A stretch of DNA of 24,112 nt from Elioraea sp051860475 (GTDB lineage Bacteria; Pseudomonadota; Alphaproteobacteria; Acetobacterales; Acetobacteraceae), in NCBI RefSeq assembly GCF_051860475.1, contig NZ_JBHYDW010000058.1:1-24112 (forward strand), given 5' to 3'. The stretch's first letter is position 1. Each line of letters opens with the position of its first letter. This document shows, in pieces, positions 24,069 to 24,112 of the stretch. The position numbers and the translations under genes were made by a program. The notes under the pieces are model-generated. The model saw only the letters and a program-made list of their open reading frames with translations, was not told where the DNA came from and made no database searches.

Positions 24069-24112
24069 GGAGGTTGCGGCGAGGCGTCGGAGCATGATGC
24101 GGATCATGGCCA
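24037..24112 (-). mobile_element. Possible end of an IS5-family insertion sequence
   Basis: The TIR gene changes character at a TTA (24034-24036) followed by GAGCCCATCCGGGAAGTTCT, which resembles the GAG-starting terminal repeats of IS1031-type IS5 elements that insert at TNA. GC content rises again from about 24063. The other end and the target duplication are outside the window, so this rests on resemblance and context only. Confidence 0.4.
24060..24112 (-). CDS. Possible C-terminus of a transposase, partial
   Basis: From the right edge the reverse strand reads AMIRIMLRRLAATSSA and stops at 24062-24060. The AMIRIMLRRLA segment resembles the C-terminal helix of IS5-family transposases (pattern LAxIRIxLR). 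Only 16 codons are visible, so this is tentative. It ends about 23 nt inside the putative IS end and overlaps the TIR stop codon tail to tail, as would be expected for an IS whose terminal repeat has been read into by the TIR frame. Confidence 0.35.
   Translation of the reverse strand, partial: AMIRIMLRRLAATSSA

Overview
This is about 24 kb of very GC-rich DNA. The codon use, gene families and gene order fit an alphaproteobacterium, most likely Acetobacteraceae/Rhodospirillales; that placement is inferred from family resemblance, with no rRNA or marker gene to confirm it. Nearly all of the window is ordinary, tightly packed chromosome. The last ~0.6 kb, on the right, is different in composition and content.

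Layout. 1-2895: a partial SAM methyltransferase runs off the left edge, divergent from a short forward cluster of gloB (glyoxalase II), a glutathione S-transferase, a cupin_5 protein and a DUF3574 lipoprotein. 2876-4985: a reverse EamA-type transporter and a divergent patatin-like phospholipase. 5120-7126: an EF-G-like GTPase with altered G motifs. 7133-7312: an assembly scar of G/C homopolymers and 10 Ns, followed by a tandem palindromic repeat (7337-7408). 7436-8538: a reverse two-gene unit of DUF3775 protein and sirtuin deacylase, overlapping by 10 nt. 8758-13027: a two-gene RND efflux pump (adaptor and permease). 13037-22616: a reverse glycogen/maltodextrin operon in the order glgX-malQ-glgP-glgC-glgA. 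22710-23411: an SDR-fold protein lacking the catalytic Tyr.

The glycogen cluster is the main metabolic unit. GlgC makes ADP-glucose, GlgA polymerises it, GlgP phosphorolyses the chains, GlgX debranches the limit dextrin and MalQ recycles short maltodextrins. The branching enzyme glgB is not in the window. A promoter-like element just before the glgX GTG would give a leaderless or nearly leaderless mRNA.

The most interesting part is 23577-24112. A gene of about 46% GC (hand count over 23,581-24,060; the flanks exceed 70% in the line I counted) encodes a TIR-like protein resembling the ThsB/MTH538 family, whose members act as NAD-derived signal producers in Thoeris anti-phage defence. Its 3' end appears to be cut by the end of an insertion sequence: a TTA followed by an IS-end-like GAGCCCATCC, with a reverse reading frame that looks like a transposase C-terminus and leaves the window. 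This may be the edge of a small horizontally acquired defence island. The effector partner, if there is one, would lie beyond the right edge.
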